A stretch of 6,837 nucleotides of DNA from NCBI GenBank assembly GCA_946480585.1, contig CAMLKQ010000122.1, forward strand, positions 1-6,837, written 5' to 3'. Position numbers and translations under genes: made by a program. The notes below the pieces were generated by a model that worked only from the letters and a program-made list of their open reading frames with translations, had not been told where the DNA came from and ran no database searches. Positions 1 to 5,799 of the stretch are shown here, in pieces; the first letter of the stretch is position 1; the number at the start of each line of letters is the position of its first letter. Origin of the DNA: an uncultured Kangiella sp. (GTDB taxonomy: Bacteria > Pseudomonadota > Gammaproteobacteria > Enterobacterales > DSM-103792).

Positions 1-848
1 GCCAGCGTGATGTAGCGCTTGTTCCAGGTCAGCCGCATGCCGATGATTTCTTTGCCGTTCCACATGCCCTTGCAAACGACGCCGGTATCCGGGATCGAGC
101 CGGCATCGGAGCCGGCTTCCGGCGAGGTCAGCGCGAAGCAGGGCACTTCTTCGCCTTTGGCAAGGCGCGGCAGGTAGTAATTCTTTTGCTCTTCGGTGCC
201 GTAGTGCAGCAGCAGCTCGCCGGGGCCGAGCGAGTTCGGCACGGCAACGGTCGAGCCAAGGGTTGGGCTCGCCGAATTCAGGGCAATCAGGATTTGCGAG
301 TTGGCATAGGCGGAGAATTCGCGGCCGCCGTACTTGCGCGGAATGATGAAGGCAAAGAAGCCTTCGTCTTTCAGGTATTGCCAGACTTCCGGCGGCAGAT
401 CCGCGCGCTCGTGGCTGACTTCCCAGTCACGGGTCATCGCGCAGACTTTCTGGACCTGGTTGTCGAAGAAAGCCTGCTCTTCGGCGGACAGCCGCGGCGC
501 CGGCAGCGCATGCAGCTCTTTCCAGTCCGGGGCGCCGGAGAAAATCTTGGCTTCGAACCAGGTGGTGCCGGCTTCAAGCGCTTCTTTCTCGGTGCGCGAC
601 AGCGTTGGCATGACCTTGCGGTACAGGCCGAGCAGCGGCGAGGAGAGCAGGAAGCGGCGAACCGGGGTCAGCAGGGTCAGCGCGATTGCCGCGAAGATCA
701 GCCAGGTCAGCACGCTGACGCCGCCGAAGTATTTCCACAGCATCAGCACCGCCAGCGCGGCCAGCGCGCTAGTGAGCAAGGAGAGCCGGTGGTAGGCGCA
801 AAAGCCCAGCACCAGCAGCAAAGCAGTCAAGCCAATCACGGTTGCCAT
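1..848 (-). CDS. fadE: FadE-type acyl-CoA dehydrogenase, N-terminal part (partial, continues past left edge)
   Basis: Catalyses the first, FAD-dependent step of fatty-acid beta-oxidation, acyl-CoA to trans-2-enoyl-CoA. About 282 codons are present, starting with ATG at 848 on the minus strand. The family is usually about 815 residues, so roughly the first third is seen. Residues 1-62 are strongly hydrophobic, with two or three membrane segments, as is typical of FadE N-termini. Next come the FadE signatures [17 protein letters not shown] (84-100) and FSGAPDW (103-109). The acyl-CoA dehydrogenase N-terminal and middle domain follows, with [10 protein letters not shown] (172-181), [19 protein letters not shown] (204-222), the flavin-region motif [14 protein letters not shown] (237-250) and [10 protein letters not shown] (271-280). 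A modest Shine-Dalgarno (AGG, 8 nt before ATG) supports the start. It is divergent from the hydrolase gene at 1123. The C-terminal catalytic glutamate region lies outside the window. The family assignment is firm; chain-length preference cannot be read from this part. Confidence 0.93.
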   Translation of the reverse strand, partial: MATVIGLTALLLVLGFCAYHRLSLLTSALAALAVLMLWKYFGGVSVLTWLIFAAIALTLLTPVRRFLLSSPLLGLYRKVMPTLSRTEKEALEAGTTWFEAKIFSGAPDWKELHALPAPRLSAEEQAFFDNQVQKVCAMTRDWEVSHERADLPPEVWQYLKDEGFFAFIIPRKYGGREFSAYANSQILIALNSASPTLGSTVAVPNSLGPGELLLHYGTEEQKNYYLPRLAKGEEVPCFALTSPEAGSDAGSIPDTGVVCKGMWNGKEIIGMRLTWNKRYITL

Positions 849-874
849 CTCTGTAGCCTGTAAGTGGTCGGAGC

Positions 875-888
875 AGTTTTGCGAAACT
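875..888. promoter_or_regulatory. 14-bp inverted repeat, possible operator upstream of fadE
   Basis: AGTTT and AAACT form perfect 5-bp arms around a 4-bp centre (TGCG). The site overlaps the candidate fadE -10 and start point, where a repressor would act. The polarity is GTTT-N4-AAAC, opposite to the AAAC-N-GTTT arrangement described for PsrA-type fatty-acid regulators, so no regulator is assigned. It could be chance. Confidence 0.25.
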
Positions 889-913
889 ACTCCCGCCCGG
901 CCAGCGACGTCAA
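884..913 (-). promoter_or_regulatory. Candidate sigma70-type promoter for fadE
   Basis: On the minus strand TTGACG (913-908, 5 of 6 to the -35 consensus) is followed by an 18-bp spacer and TAGTTT (889-884, a weak -10 with 3 of 6 matches). This would place transcription start about 30 nt before the fadE ATG. The -10 is poor, so the call is tentative. Confidence 0.28.
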
Positions 914-1107
914 GTCCGAAGCCTCATTCTGAGCATAGTCCGGCCGGGTGCGGGCGGTAGCGATCCAAATAAATACGGGCGGCGCCGCAGTGTGGATTTG
1001 ACGCGCGTACTTGCTGTTGGCGCCGGCATTAGCGACCATTCCGTCCCTGTCGGGTGGCAGCAAGACCGCCCACACGTCGGGATCACGGATCCGGGCGACA
1101 CATCGGG

Positions 1108-1113
1108 AGAGGA
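1108..1113 (+). promoter_or_regulatory. Ribosome binding site deciding the hydrolase start
   Basis: AGAGGA lies 9 nt before the ATG at 1123. An upstream in-frame GTG at 1054 would add 23 residues rich in Arg, Gly and Pro, but those do not look like part of an alpha/beta-hydrolase N-terminus. The site therefore favours 1123. Confidence 0.6.
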
Positions 1114-1122
1114 ATTCGCGCC

Positions 1123-1968
1123 ATGCCACATCACATTGCCGTTGCCGTCGTTCACGGCATGGGCAGCGCCGATCAGCATTATTCGGTGGAGTTGAAACAC
1201 CGAGTCACGGAGGCCTATGTCCGTGCCGGCAAAGACCGCAGCGAAGATGACCTGGTCTGGCAGGAAGTCTATTGGGGCGATCTGGTGCAGGAGCAGCATG
1301 CCCGCACGCTCAAAGCGGTCAACTACAAGAACGATCTGGCCTATCCGGGCCTGCGCGAGTTGTTTGTCGATTACCTCGGCACCTCGTTGGCGTACCGGCC
1401 GCAAAGCGGCTATCCGATGTACCCGTTGTTGCACGCGCGCATCAAGGCACAACTGGCTCAGCTCGGCAGTCATCGCCGCATTCACCCGGAACGCACGCCG
1501 CTGGTGGTGCTCGCGCATTCGTTCGGATCGGTGATCATGTCCAACTACATTTACGATCTGCAGATCGAGCAAGCCCGGCTTGGCGGATTGGTGCCGGGAC
1601 TGACGCCGTTCGAGCAATTTCACACCTTTGCCGGACTCATCACGTTCGGCAGCCCGCTGGCGATTTATGCTGATCAACCGGGTGATTTCAACCGCGCCAT
1701 CCGGGTCCATGGCCCGGGGCTCACGGCGGCACAAAATGCCGTGATCAAATGGCTCAATTTCTACGACAAGGACGACATCATCGCCTACCCGCTGAAGGGC
1801 ATTAATGCCGCTTACGCGCAGGCTGTCAGTGACGACATTGAAATCAATGTCGGCAGCGCCGCCACCTCGTGGAATCCGGGCTGCCACAACGGTTACTGGG
1901 AAGATCCGGATTTTTACCGGCCGGTAGCGCACTATCTCGGCGAGCTGCACAACGCCTACAAGCCCTGA
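1123..1968 (+). CDS. Uncharacterised alpha/beta-hydrolase superfamily protein
   Basis: A 281-residue probable serine hydrolase whose substrate I do not recognise. The N-terminus IAVAVVHGMG (5-14) resembles the first core strand and oxyanion-loop HGMG of alpha/beta hydrolases. VVLAHSFGSVIMSNYIYDL (128-146) is a nucleophile elbow with Ser133, but the usual first Gly of GxSxG is Ala (AHSFG). TFGSPLAIYA (174-183) is the strand after the elbow. NFYDKDDIIAYPL (212-224) probably carries the acid residue (Asp217 or Asp218). CHNGYWEDPDFY (254-265) probably carries the catalytic His255. No signal peptide or membrane helix is visible, so it is probably cytoplasmic. The ATG at 1123 is chosen because a purine-rich Shine-Dalgarno precedes it and the hydrolase fold begins straight after. 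It lies 48 bp before a DUF481 gene on the same strand and diverges from fadE. An esterase or lipase-like role is possible, but the neighbours do not establish it. Confidence 0.85.
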   Translation: MPHHIAVAVVHGMGSADQHYSVELKHRVTEAYVRAGKDRSEDDLVWQEVYWGDLVQEQHARTLKAVNYKNDLAYPGLRELFVDYLGTSLAYRPQSGYPMYPLLHARIKAQLAQLGSHRRIHPERTPLVVLAHSFGSVIMSNYIYDLQIEQARLGGLVPGLTPFEQFHTFAGLITFGSPLAIYADQPGDFNRAIRVHGPGLTAAQNAVIKWLNFYDKDDIIAYPLKGINAAYAQAVSDDIEINVGSAATSWNPGCHNGYWEDPDFYRPVAHYLGELHNAYKP

Positions 1969-2016
1969 GTGGCGGCCGCCGGTTCTTGTCAATTTGTGGA
2001 CGAAGTGGAGTAAGGC

Positions 2017-2787
2017 ATGTCTGTCATGACGCGTGTCGCCGTGGCAACCGCGTGGCTCGGCTGTGCTGGCCCGGCCCTGGCTGTAGTGAACATTGAAAAC
2101 CTCAACGCCCAGCCGACTCGCATCGGCTGGAGCGGCAATACCGAAGCAGCGCTCGAGCTGCGCGACGGCAACAGCGAGCGGCAGGCAATAAAGCTCGGTG
2201 CCCGCGCCGACTGGTTCGACGGCGAAGATACGGCCTTCATCGTATTCGGCTATGACTACGGCGAATCGAAAGGCATCAAGGATGCCGACAGCACGTTTCT
2301 GCATGGCCGCTACATCGACGCCTACAGCGCCAACACCGCGTTCGAGTATTACGCCCAGGTCGAACAGAACGATTTCCGCCGCTTGAGCAGTCGTAGCATC
2401 GGCGGCGCTGGCATTCGGTTCACGCTGTCGCAGCCGAACCAGCGCATGCAACATACGCTGGCGGCCGGCGCATTCCATGCCGACGAGCAAATCGAAGCGT
2501 TGGATCCGTATCTGGCCGAAAGTGAATCCGGCACCTTTGGCAATTTCTACTGGGTGTTCAAGTACGAAATCAACGAGCGCAGTGCGCTGGTCAACACCTT
2601 GTACTGGCAGCCGGCGCTGCACGGCCGCAATGGTTTCCGGGCCTTGGATCTGTTCAGTTTCCGGGTGCAGATCGACGGCCGGCTCAGCATGAAACTGACC
2701 GCCACTGTCGATCACGACAGTCACCCGCCCGGCGGCATCGAAAAAACCGACACCAGCTTGTTGACCGGCCTCAGTTACGAATTCTGA
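2017..2787 (+). CDS. DUF481 family outer-membrane beta-barrel protein (YdiY-like)
   Basis: A 256-residue protein with a probable Sec signal peptide: residues 1-22, hydrophobic core VAVATAWLGCAG, cleavage expected after PALA. WLGC is a poor lipobox because Trp sits at -3, so a lipoprotein is unlikely. The mature part has the alternating polar/hydrophobic strands of a beta-barrel. It carries DUF481 hallmarks: an N-terminal SGNTEAALEL (39-48), the central AQVEQNDFRRLSSRSIGGAG (113-132), and a C-terminal HPPGGIEKTDTSLLTGLSYE segment ending in Phe256, the usual outer-membrane targeting residue. This family includes the salt-induced YdiY of enterics, whose precise function is unclear. The start has GGAG at 2007-2010, 6 nt before ATG; Met4 is a weaker alternative. 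It is probably co-transcribed with the hydrolase 48 bp upstream and faces the signalling cluster tail to tail. Family call good; function unknown. Confidence 0.85.
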   Translation: MSVMTRVAVATAWLGCAGPALAVVNIENLNAQPTRIGWSGNTEAALELRDGNSERQAIKLGARADWFDGEDTAFIVFGYDYGESKGIKDADSTFLHGRYIDAYSANTAFEYYAQVEQNDFRRLSSRSIGGAGIRFTLSQPNQRMQHTLAAGAFHADEQIEALDPYLAESESGTFGNFYWVFKYEINERSALVNTLYWQPALHGRNGFRALDLFSFRVQIDGRLSMKLTATVDHDSHPPGGIEKTDTSLLTGLSYEF

Positions 2788-2814
2788 TCGCCGTCAGCGA
2801 AGACCGAATCGGGT

Positions 2815-3222
2815 TTACGACGGTTGACTGTGCGGTGAAATGACGGTCTGGACAGCGGCCTGTGCCAGCGCGGCGCGCACTGCAGGCACCAGTTCGCTTC
2901 CCATTTTTGCTTTGTCGAGCAGGCACGATGCCGACAGCAATCGCGCCAGATGGTGGTGCGCCGGTAAATCGTAAAGCGTTTGCAAGATCACCGGCAGCAG
3001 CGGTTGCTGCCGGTGCAGCCGTTCCAGCAACGTCATGCCGCTGATACCGGGCAAACTCAGATCCGTTACCACCACATCGACCGGCTGCTGTGCGCAGTAG
3101 GCGAGCGCTGATTCGGCGTCGGCAAAACCGATCACGGTGATGTCGGCGAATGCCGCTTGCAGCAGGGTTGCGGCTTCCTGCTGCAACAGCGGGTGATCTT
3201 CGATCAACACCAGCGTGGTCAT
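2815..3222 (-). CDS. Stand-alone response regulator receiver protein
   Basis: A 135-residue protein that is essentially one CheY-like receiver domain with no output domain. The active site is complete: acidic pair Glu8/Asp9 (LVLIEDHPLL), phospho-acceptor Asp54 in VVVTDLSLPGISG, switch Thr82 (VILQTLYD) and conserved Lys104 (LLDKAKM). It should therefore accept phosphate from a kinase, most simply the one at 4407-5696. The sequence most resembles receivers of NarL/LuxR regulators. No helix-turn-helix remnant follows: only 27 bp separate the TAA from the convergent DUF481 stop. The start at 3222 has GGAG 8 nt upstream. A terminator-like hairpin lies immediately before that Shine-Dalgarno, so expression may be lower than, or separate from, the genes upstream. 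Possible jobs are a phosphate sink, a competitor of the NarL-type regulator, or a protein-binding switch; the sequence does not choose between them. Confidence 0.87.
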   Translation of the reverse strand: MTTLVLIEDHPLLQQEAATLLQAAFADITVIGFADAESALAYCAQQPVDVVVTDLSLPGISGMTLLERLHRQQPLLPVILQTLYDLPAHHHLARLLSASCLLDKAKMGSELVPAVRAALAQAAVQTVISPHSQPS

Positions 3223-3235
3223 GATGATGGCTCCG

Positions 3236-3261
3236 AAAAATGGCGTTTCGCTTGAAACCGC
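3236..3261 (-). terminator. Terminator- or attenuator-like hairpin ahead of the last receiver gene
   Basis: On the minus strand a stem of 7 base pairs with one bulged base encloses an AAGC loop (GTTTC pairs with GAAAC, extended by two G-C pairs past the bulge). It is followed by CA and five Ts at 3240-3236. This resembles a weak Rho-independent terminator. It ends one base before the GGAG used by the next gene, so it could act as an attenuator or simply reduce readthrough from the upstream genes. Confidence 0.4.
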
Positions 3262-3304
3262 TCGGTGACTGAACGCCAGTCTTGCGAATCCGGGGTCGGC
3301 GCGT

Positions 3305-3667
3305 TCACCGCGGTGGCGTCATTGCCGCGGTGGTCGCGGCGTAATCCTGCAGGCATTGCCACAGTTGTTGCGGCTGCTCGCTGTCTGGTCCGGCAAACGG
3401 CAGCATCAGCACGTGCAGTGCCGGTTGCAGCTGCAGTGCGCGCTGACGCATGGCGAGGCTTGGCATGTCCGGCAGCTCGCGGTCGATCAGCACCAGCCCC
3501 AGTGAACGGGTGGCGAGCTGATACAAGGCCGAGGCACCATCGTGGGCCTGATAACAGGCCAGTACCGACCATTGCCGCGCCAGCAGCTGTTGCCAGTGGG
3601 CGCGGCGCTGGCTGTCAGCAGAGACCAGCAAGAACTGATTGGCCGGCGAACCGGTGAGCGGTGGCAT
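3305..3667 (-). CDS. Degenerate stand-alone receiver-like protein
   Basis: A 120-residue protein with the outline of a CheY-like receiver. FLLVSADSQRRAHWQQLL (12-29) matches beta1/alpha1, though only one acidic residue (Asp18) is clear. LVLIDRELPDM (58-68) matches beta3 with a likely phospho-acceptor Asp62. HVLMLPFAG (85-93) sits where beta4 is expected but has Pro90 in place of the conserved Thr/Ser. There is no recognisable beta5 Lys, and the C-terminus (LWQCLQDYAATTAAMTPPR) is short. The family link is therefore by fold and position rather than a full motif set. It lies between the NarL-type regulator and a complete receiver on the same strand. The start at 3667 has a GGAAG 7 nt upstream whose first two bases are within a perfect hairpin. 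It probably no longer switches in the standard way, and may bind the kinase or regulator or be decaying. Function unknown. Confidence 0.68.
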   Translation of the reverse strand: MPPLTGSPANQFLLVSADSQRRAHWQQLLARQWSVLACYQAHDGASALYQLATRSLGLVLIDRELPDMPSLAMRQRALQLQPALHVLMLPFAGPDSEQPQQLWQCLQDYAATTAAMTPPR

Positions 3668-3676
3668 GGCAGGCTT

Positions 3677-3697
3677 CCGTGCGGGGATTACGCACGG
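3677..3697 (-). promoter_or_regulatory. Perfect 7-bp hairpin overlapping the ribosome binding site of the degenerate receiver gene
   Basis: CCGTGCG and CGCACGG pair perfectly around a 7-nt loop. On the minus strand the 3' arm supplies the two Gs of the GGAAG Shine-Dalgarno that lies 7 nt before the ATG at 3667. No T-tract follows, so it is not a standard intrinsic terminator. It could limit translation of the receiver gene, or mark processing or partial termination after the NarL-type regulator, which ends at 3739. Confidence 0.4.
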
Positions 3698-3738
3698 TCA
3701 GCCTATGCCGGTGGTGGTGGGAATGCTGTCGGGAGATC

Positions 3739-4410
3739 TCAGCGGTTGCTGGGGGCGCTGGCGTGCGGGTCGACAATGCCGAGCCGGACGGCCAGCCGGA
3801 CCAGTGCGACGACGTCCGGCACATCGAGTTTCTGCATCAGGCGGCTGCGGTAGGTGTCGACCGTTTTCGGCGACAGGTGCAGCAACTTGCCGATTTCGCT
3901 GCTGGATTTGCCTTCCACCACCAATTGCAGCACCTGCCGTTCCCGGCTCGACAGCGCTGCCAGTGGGGAGTGTTCCAGGCCGCGCGCGAGTATCGCTTCA
4001 ACTGCCGGTGCCAGCGGTGGTGACAGAAAGCGCTGGTTGCGCGCCGCCGAACGAATGGCGTGGACAATGTCGGCCGCACCGCCGCCTTTCAGGACATAAC
4101 CGACCGCACCGAGGCTTATGGCCTCGGCCGCCAGCTGCGGATTGTCGTGCATCGACAACAGCACCACGCGTGTGGCCCGCTTGTGTTCCTGCACCGCACG
4201 CAAAACCTCCATGCCGTTCATTGCCGGCATGCTGATATCGAGCAGGGCGACGTCGGGTTTGTGATCGATGATGGCGTTCAGGGCATCGGTGCCGGTGCCG
4301 GCTTCGGCGACGATTTGCAGATCGGCTTGCGTGCCCAGCAGCAAGCGCAAGCCTTCCCGCATCACGGCGTGATCATCGGCTAGGATCAGGCGAATCGCTT
4401 TGCTGGTCAT
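3739..4410 (-). CDS. NarL/LuxR-family response regulator
   Basis: A 223-residue DNA-binding response regulator and the expected transcriptional output of the adjacent kinase. Receiver domain, residues 5-122: acidic pair Asp12/Asp13 (LILADDHAVMREGL), phospho-acceptor Asp58 in ALLDISMPAMNGMEVL, switch Ser86 (VVLLSMHDN) and Lys108 (GYVLKGG). After a linker, a LuxR-type helix-turn-helix spans about 152-213, with LSSRERQVLQLVVEGKSSSE (153-172), then IGKLLHLSPKTVDTYRSRLM as recognition region and KLDVPDVVALVRLAV after it. Length and order are normal for the NarL/UvrY group. Its ATG overlaps the kinase stop by 4 bp (ATGA), and a strong GGAGGT sits 9 nt upstream inside the kinase gene, so the two are translationally coupled. 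Target genes are not evident from the window. The family is certain; the stimulus and regulon are unknown. Confidence 0.95.
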   Translation of the reverse strand: MTSKAIRLILADDHAVMREGLRLLLGTQADLQIVAEAGTGTDALNAIIDHKPDVALLDISMPAMNGMEVLRAVQEHKRATRVVLLSMHDNPQLAAEAISLGAVGYVLKGGGAADIVHAIRSAARNQRFLSPPLAPAVEAILARGLEHSPLAALSSRERQVLQLVVEGKSSSEIGKLLHLSPKTVDTYRSRLMQKLDVPDVVALVRLAVRLGIVDPHASAPSNR

Positions 4411-5696
4411 GATCGCGGCACCTCCAGCGTGATCACGGTGCCGCGGCCGGGCCGGCTGGAGATGTCGAGCGTGCCGCCAAAACTGGCCGCGCGCTCGCGC
4501 ATGCCAATCAAACCGAGATGGCCTTCCTGCTGCCGGGTGTCGGCCGGTTCAAAGCCTTTGCCATCGTCCTGCACGCTGACTCGCAACTGCTTGCCGTCGC
4601 AGTGACCTTCCACCCGGATGTGGCGCGCACTCGCGTGCCGAATCGCGTTGTGTATCGCCTCGCGCAGCAACAGGAATACGCTGTGCTCGGTGCCGCTGTC
4701 GAACCGGCACGGCTCGCCTTGATCCTGCCAGAGCATGGCGAGTGTGGTATTGCCGCTACGGCTGCGCATCCGATCCAGTTCGTAATTGAGCGCTGCCTGC
4801 AAACCCAACTCGTGCAACAGCGGCGGTCGCAGCTCGCCGAGCAGGCTGCGCGTTTCGTCCAGGGCATGGCCGATCATGTCGGCGGCAGCGCCGAGCCGTG
4901 CGGCTTGTTCGGTGGTGGCGTTCAGGCTTTCGGCTTCGAGATTCAGTTTGGCGGCGGCGAGGGTTTGCGCGATGTCATCGTGCAGCAGCTGGGAAATGCG
5001 TTTGCGCTCATCGACCTGGGCGGTCAGCAATTCACGGGTCAGCTGCAGCCGCTGCTGCTCCAGTGAATCGTGTTTGAGTTGCTGGCGTCGAACGAAAAAC
5101 AGCGCCGGCATCAGCAGTGCCAGCAGCAACACAAACACGGTCACCGCGACCAGTAACCACCAATCGGCTGCCGCTTGGGCACTTTGGTGCAGCGAGATTT
5201 CGCTGCGCAGCTGCTCCATCAGCGGCTGCAGCACATCGCGCAGCGCGTCCATCAGCCGTTTGCCGTCGCGCTTCATCACCAGCGCTTGCGCCGCGGCAAA
5301 GCCGTCGTCGCGGCGGCTGCGAATGACCATTTCCGCGTTCTTGAGCCGGGCTTCCGACAGCTGTTGCAGCCGCTCAACGACATCCAGCTCGGTTTGCAGT
5401 TGCTTGGGCAGCAGCGGCAACAGCGCCAGCAATTCGGCGTGGCCGCTGTGAAATGGCTCGAGAAAGTCGTCGTAGCCGGTGATCACATAACCGCGCTGAC
5501 CGCTCTCGATCGCTTGCAGCGCCGACTGCAGTCGGTTCAACAAGCGAATGGCCTCGGTTTCCTGCTGCAGCAGTTCGGCGTAATGGGCCGTTTGCCGGCC
5601 CTGATAGACCGCGGTGGCTGCAGTCAGCAGCAGCAACACCAGGCCGATTTGGAGTAACCGCCGTAGCGGTGTCATGCGGGCAACGTCTGCAACCAT
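4407..5696 (-). CDS. CHASE3-domain sensor histidine kinase (HisKA_3/NarX-type)
   Basis: A 429-residue membrane kinase that should sense a signal at the membrane or periplasm and phosphorylate the NarL-type regulator. Membrane helix 1 is about 13-31 (LLQIGLVLLLLTAATAVY). A CHASE3-like sensor covers about 35-175, with the hallmark AIESGQRGYVITGYDDFLEP (62-81). Membrane helix 2 is about 180-202, followed by a coiled-coil-prone stretch (203-230). The HisKA_3 dimerisation/phospho-acceptor region has ERKRISQLLHDDIAQTLAAA with His239, then LLGELRPPLLHELGL (285-299). The HATPase domain has an N box REAIHNAIRHA (345-355), a G1 box DDGKGFEP (377-384), and a G2-type GHLGLIGMRERA (392-403). All catalytic boxes are intact. 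ATG 5696 is preferred over Met8 because GAGGA lies 9 nt before it. It is first in a same-strand series with the regulator and two receiver-only genes. The ligand is unknown; CHASE3 domains seldom reveal it. Confidence 0.94.
   Translation of the reverse strand: MVADVARMTPLRRLLQIGLVLLLLTAATAVYQGRQTAHYAELLQQETEAIRLLNRLQSALQAIESGQRGYVITGYDDFLEPFHSGHAELLALLPLLPKQLQTELDVVERLQQLSEARLKNAEMVIRSRRDDGFAAAQALVMKRDGKRLMDALRDVLQPLMEQLRSEISLHQSAQAAADWWLLVAVTVFVLLLALLMPALFFVRRQQLKHDSLEQQRLQLTRELLTAQVDERKRISQLLHDDIAQTLAAAKLNLEAESLNATTEQAARLGAAADMIGHALDETRSLLGELRPPLLHELGLQAALNYELDRMRSRSGNTTLAMLWQDQGEPCRFDSGTEHSVFLLLREAIHNAIRHASARHIRVEGHCDGKQLRVSVQDDGKGFEPADTRQQEGHLGLIGMRERAASFGGTLDISSRPGRGTVITLEVPRS
4420..4425 (-). 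promoter_or_regulatory. Strong ribosome binding site for the NarL-type regulator
   Basis: GGAGGT lies 9 nt before the ATG at 4410 and within the last codons of the kinase gene. It is the best Shine-Dalgarno match seen in the window and may let the regulator be made in excess of the kinase. Confidence 0.65.
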
Positions 5697-5727
5697 TGCA
5701 ACCGTTCCTCGTGGGGGACACGGCCCA

Positions 5728-5756
5728 ATTGTTCAGCGCCTCGCCGGGCTTGGCAA
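5728..5756 (-). promoter_or_regulatory. Candidate sigma70-type promoter for the kinase/regulator cluster
   Basis: Minus-strand TTGCCA (5756-5751, 5 of 6) is separated by 17 bp from AACAAT (5733-5728, 4 of 6), giving a leader of roughly 25 nt before the kinase ATG. The -35 lies inside the inverted repeat at 5744-5761. This is the best promoter match seen in the 103-bp gap after the aminopeptidase gene. Confidence 0.38.
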
Positions 5757-5761
5757 GCCGG
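5744..5761. repeat. Inverted repeat between aminopeptidase and kinase genes
   Basis: GGCTT (5747-5751) pairs with AAGCC (5755-5759) around a 3-nt loop, and two further C-G pairs extend it past one bulged base. On the minus strand it lies about 40 nt after the aminopeptidase stop, but no T-run follows, so a Rho-independent terminator is doubtful. It overlaps the candidate kinase -35 and may instead be an operator. Confidence 0.3.
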
Positions 5762-5799
5762 ATGCGCGCTGTTGTGACCGGATAACGGTTTGGCGCGGC

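Noticed and set aside
186..863. A 225-codon plus-strand open frame opposite fadE
   Set aside because: It is Gln-, Arg- and Gly-rich with no family resemblance, and lies antisense to a well-matched acyl-CoA dehydrogenase.
998..1003. TTGACG as a -35 for the hydrolase gene
   Set aside because: No -10-like hexamer lies 16-19 bp downstream; the stretch there is GC-rich.
1054..1122. GTG start giving a 304-residue hydrolase
   Set aside because: The additional 23 residues do not fit the hydrolase fold, and the ATG at 1123 has a good Shine-Dalgarno at 1108-1113.
887..1129. An 80-codon minus-strand frame in the fadE/hydrolase intergenic region
   Set aside because: It has no recognisable motif and overlaps the candidate fadE promoter and the hydrolase ribosome site.
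910..2724. A 604-codon open frame on the minus strand, opposite the hydrolase and DUF481 genes
   Set aside because: The translation shows no recognisable family and spans two plus-strand genes that both have clear family motifs, good ribosome sites and a signal peptide. Long antisense frames are common in high-GC coding DNA.
2788..2814. Possible bidirectional terminator between the convergent DUF481 and receiver genes
   Set aside because: Only short, imperfect complementarity with a large loop and no clear T-run is seen in the 27-bp gap.
3639..4235. A 198-codon plus-strand frame opposite the NarL-type regulator
   Set aside because: It is Arg-, Pro- and Ala-rich shadow translation opposite a gene with a complete receiver and LuxR helix-turn-helix.
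4518..5066. A 182-codon plus-strand frame opposite the histidine kinase
   Set aside because: It is antisense to the intact HisKA_3 and HATPase motifs and has no family signature of its own.
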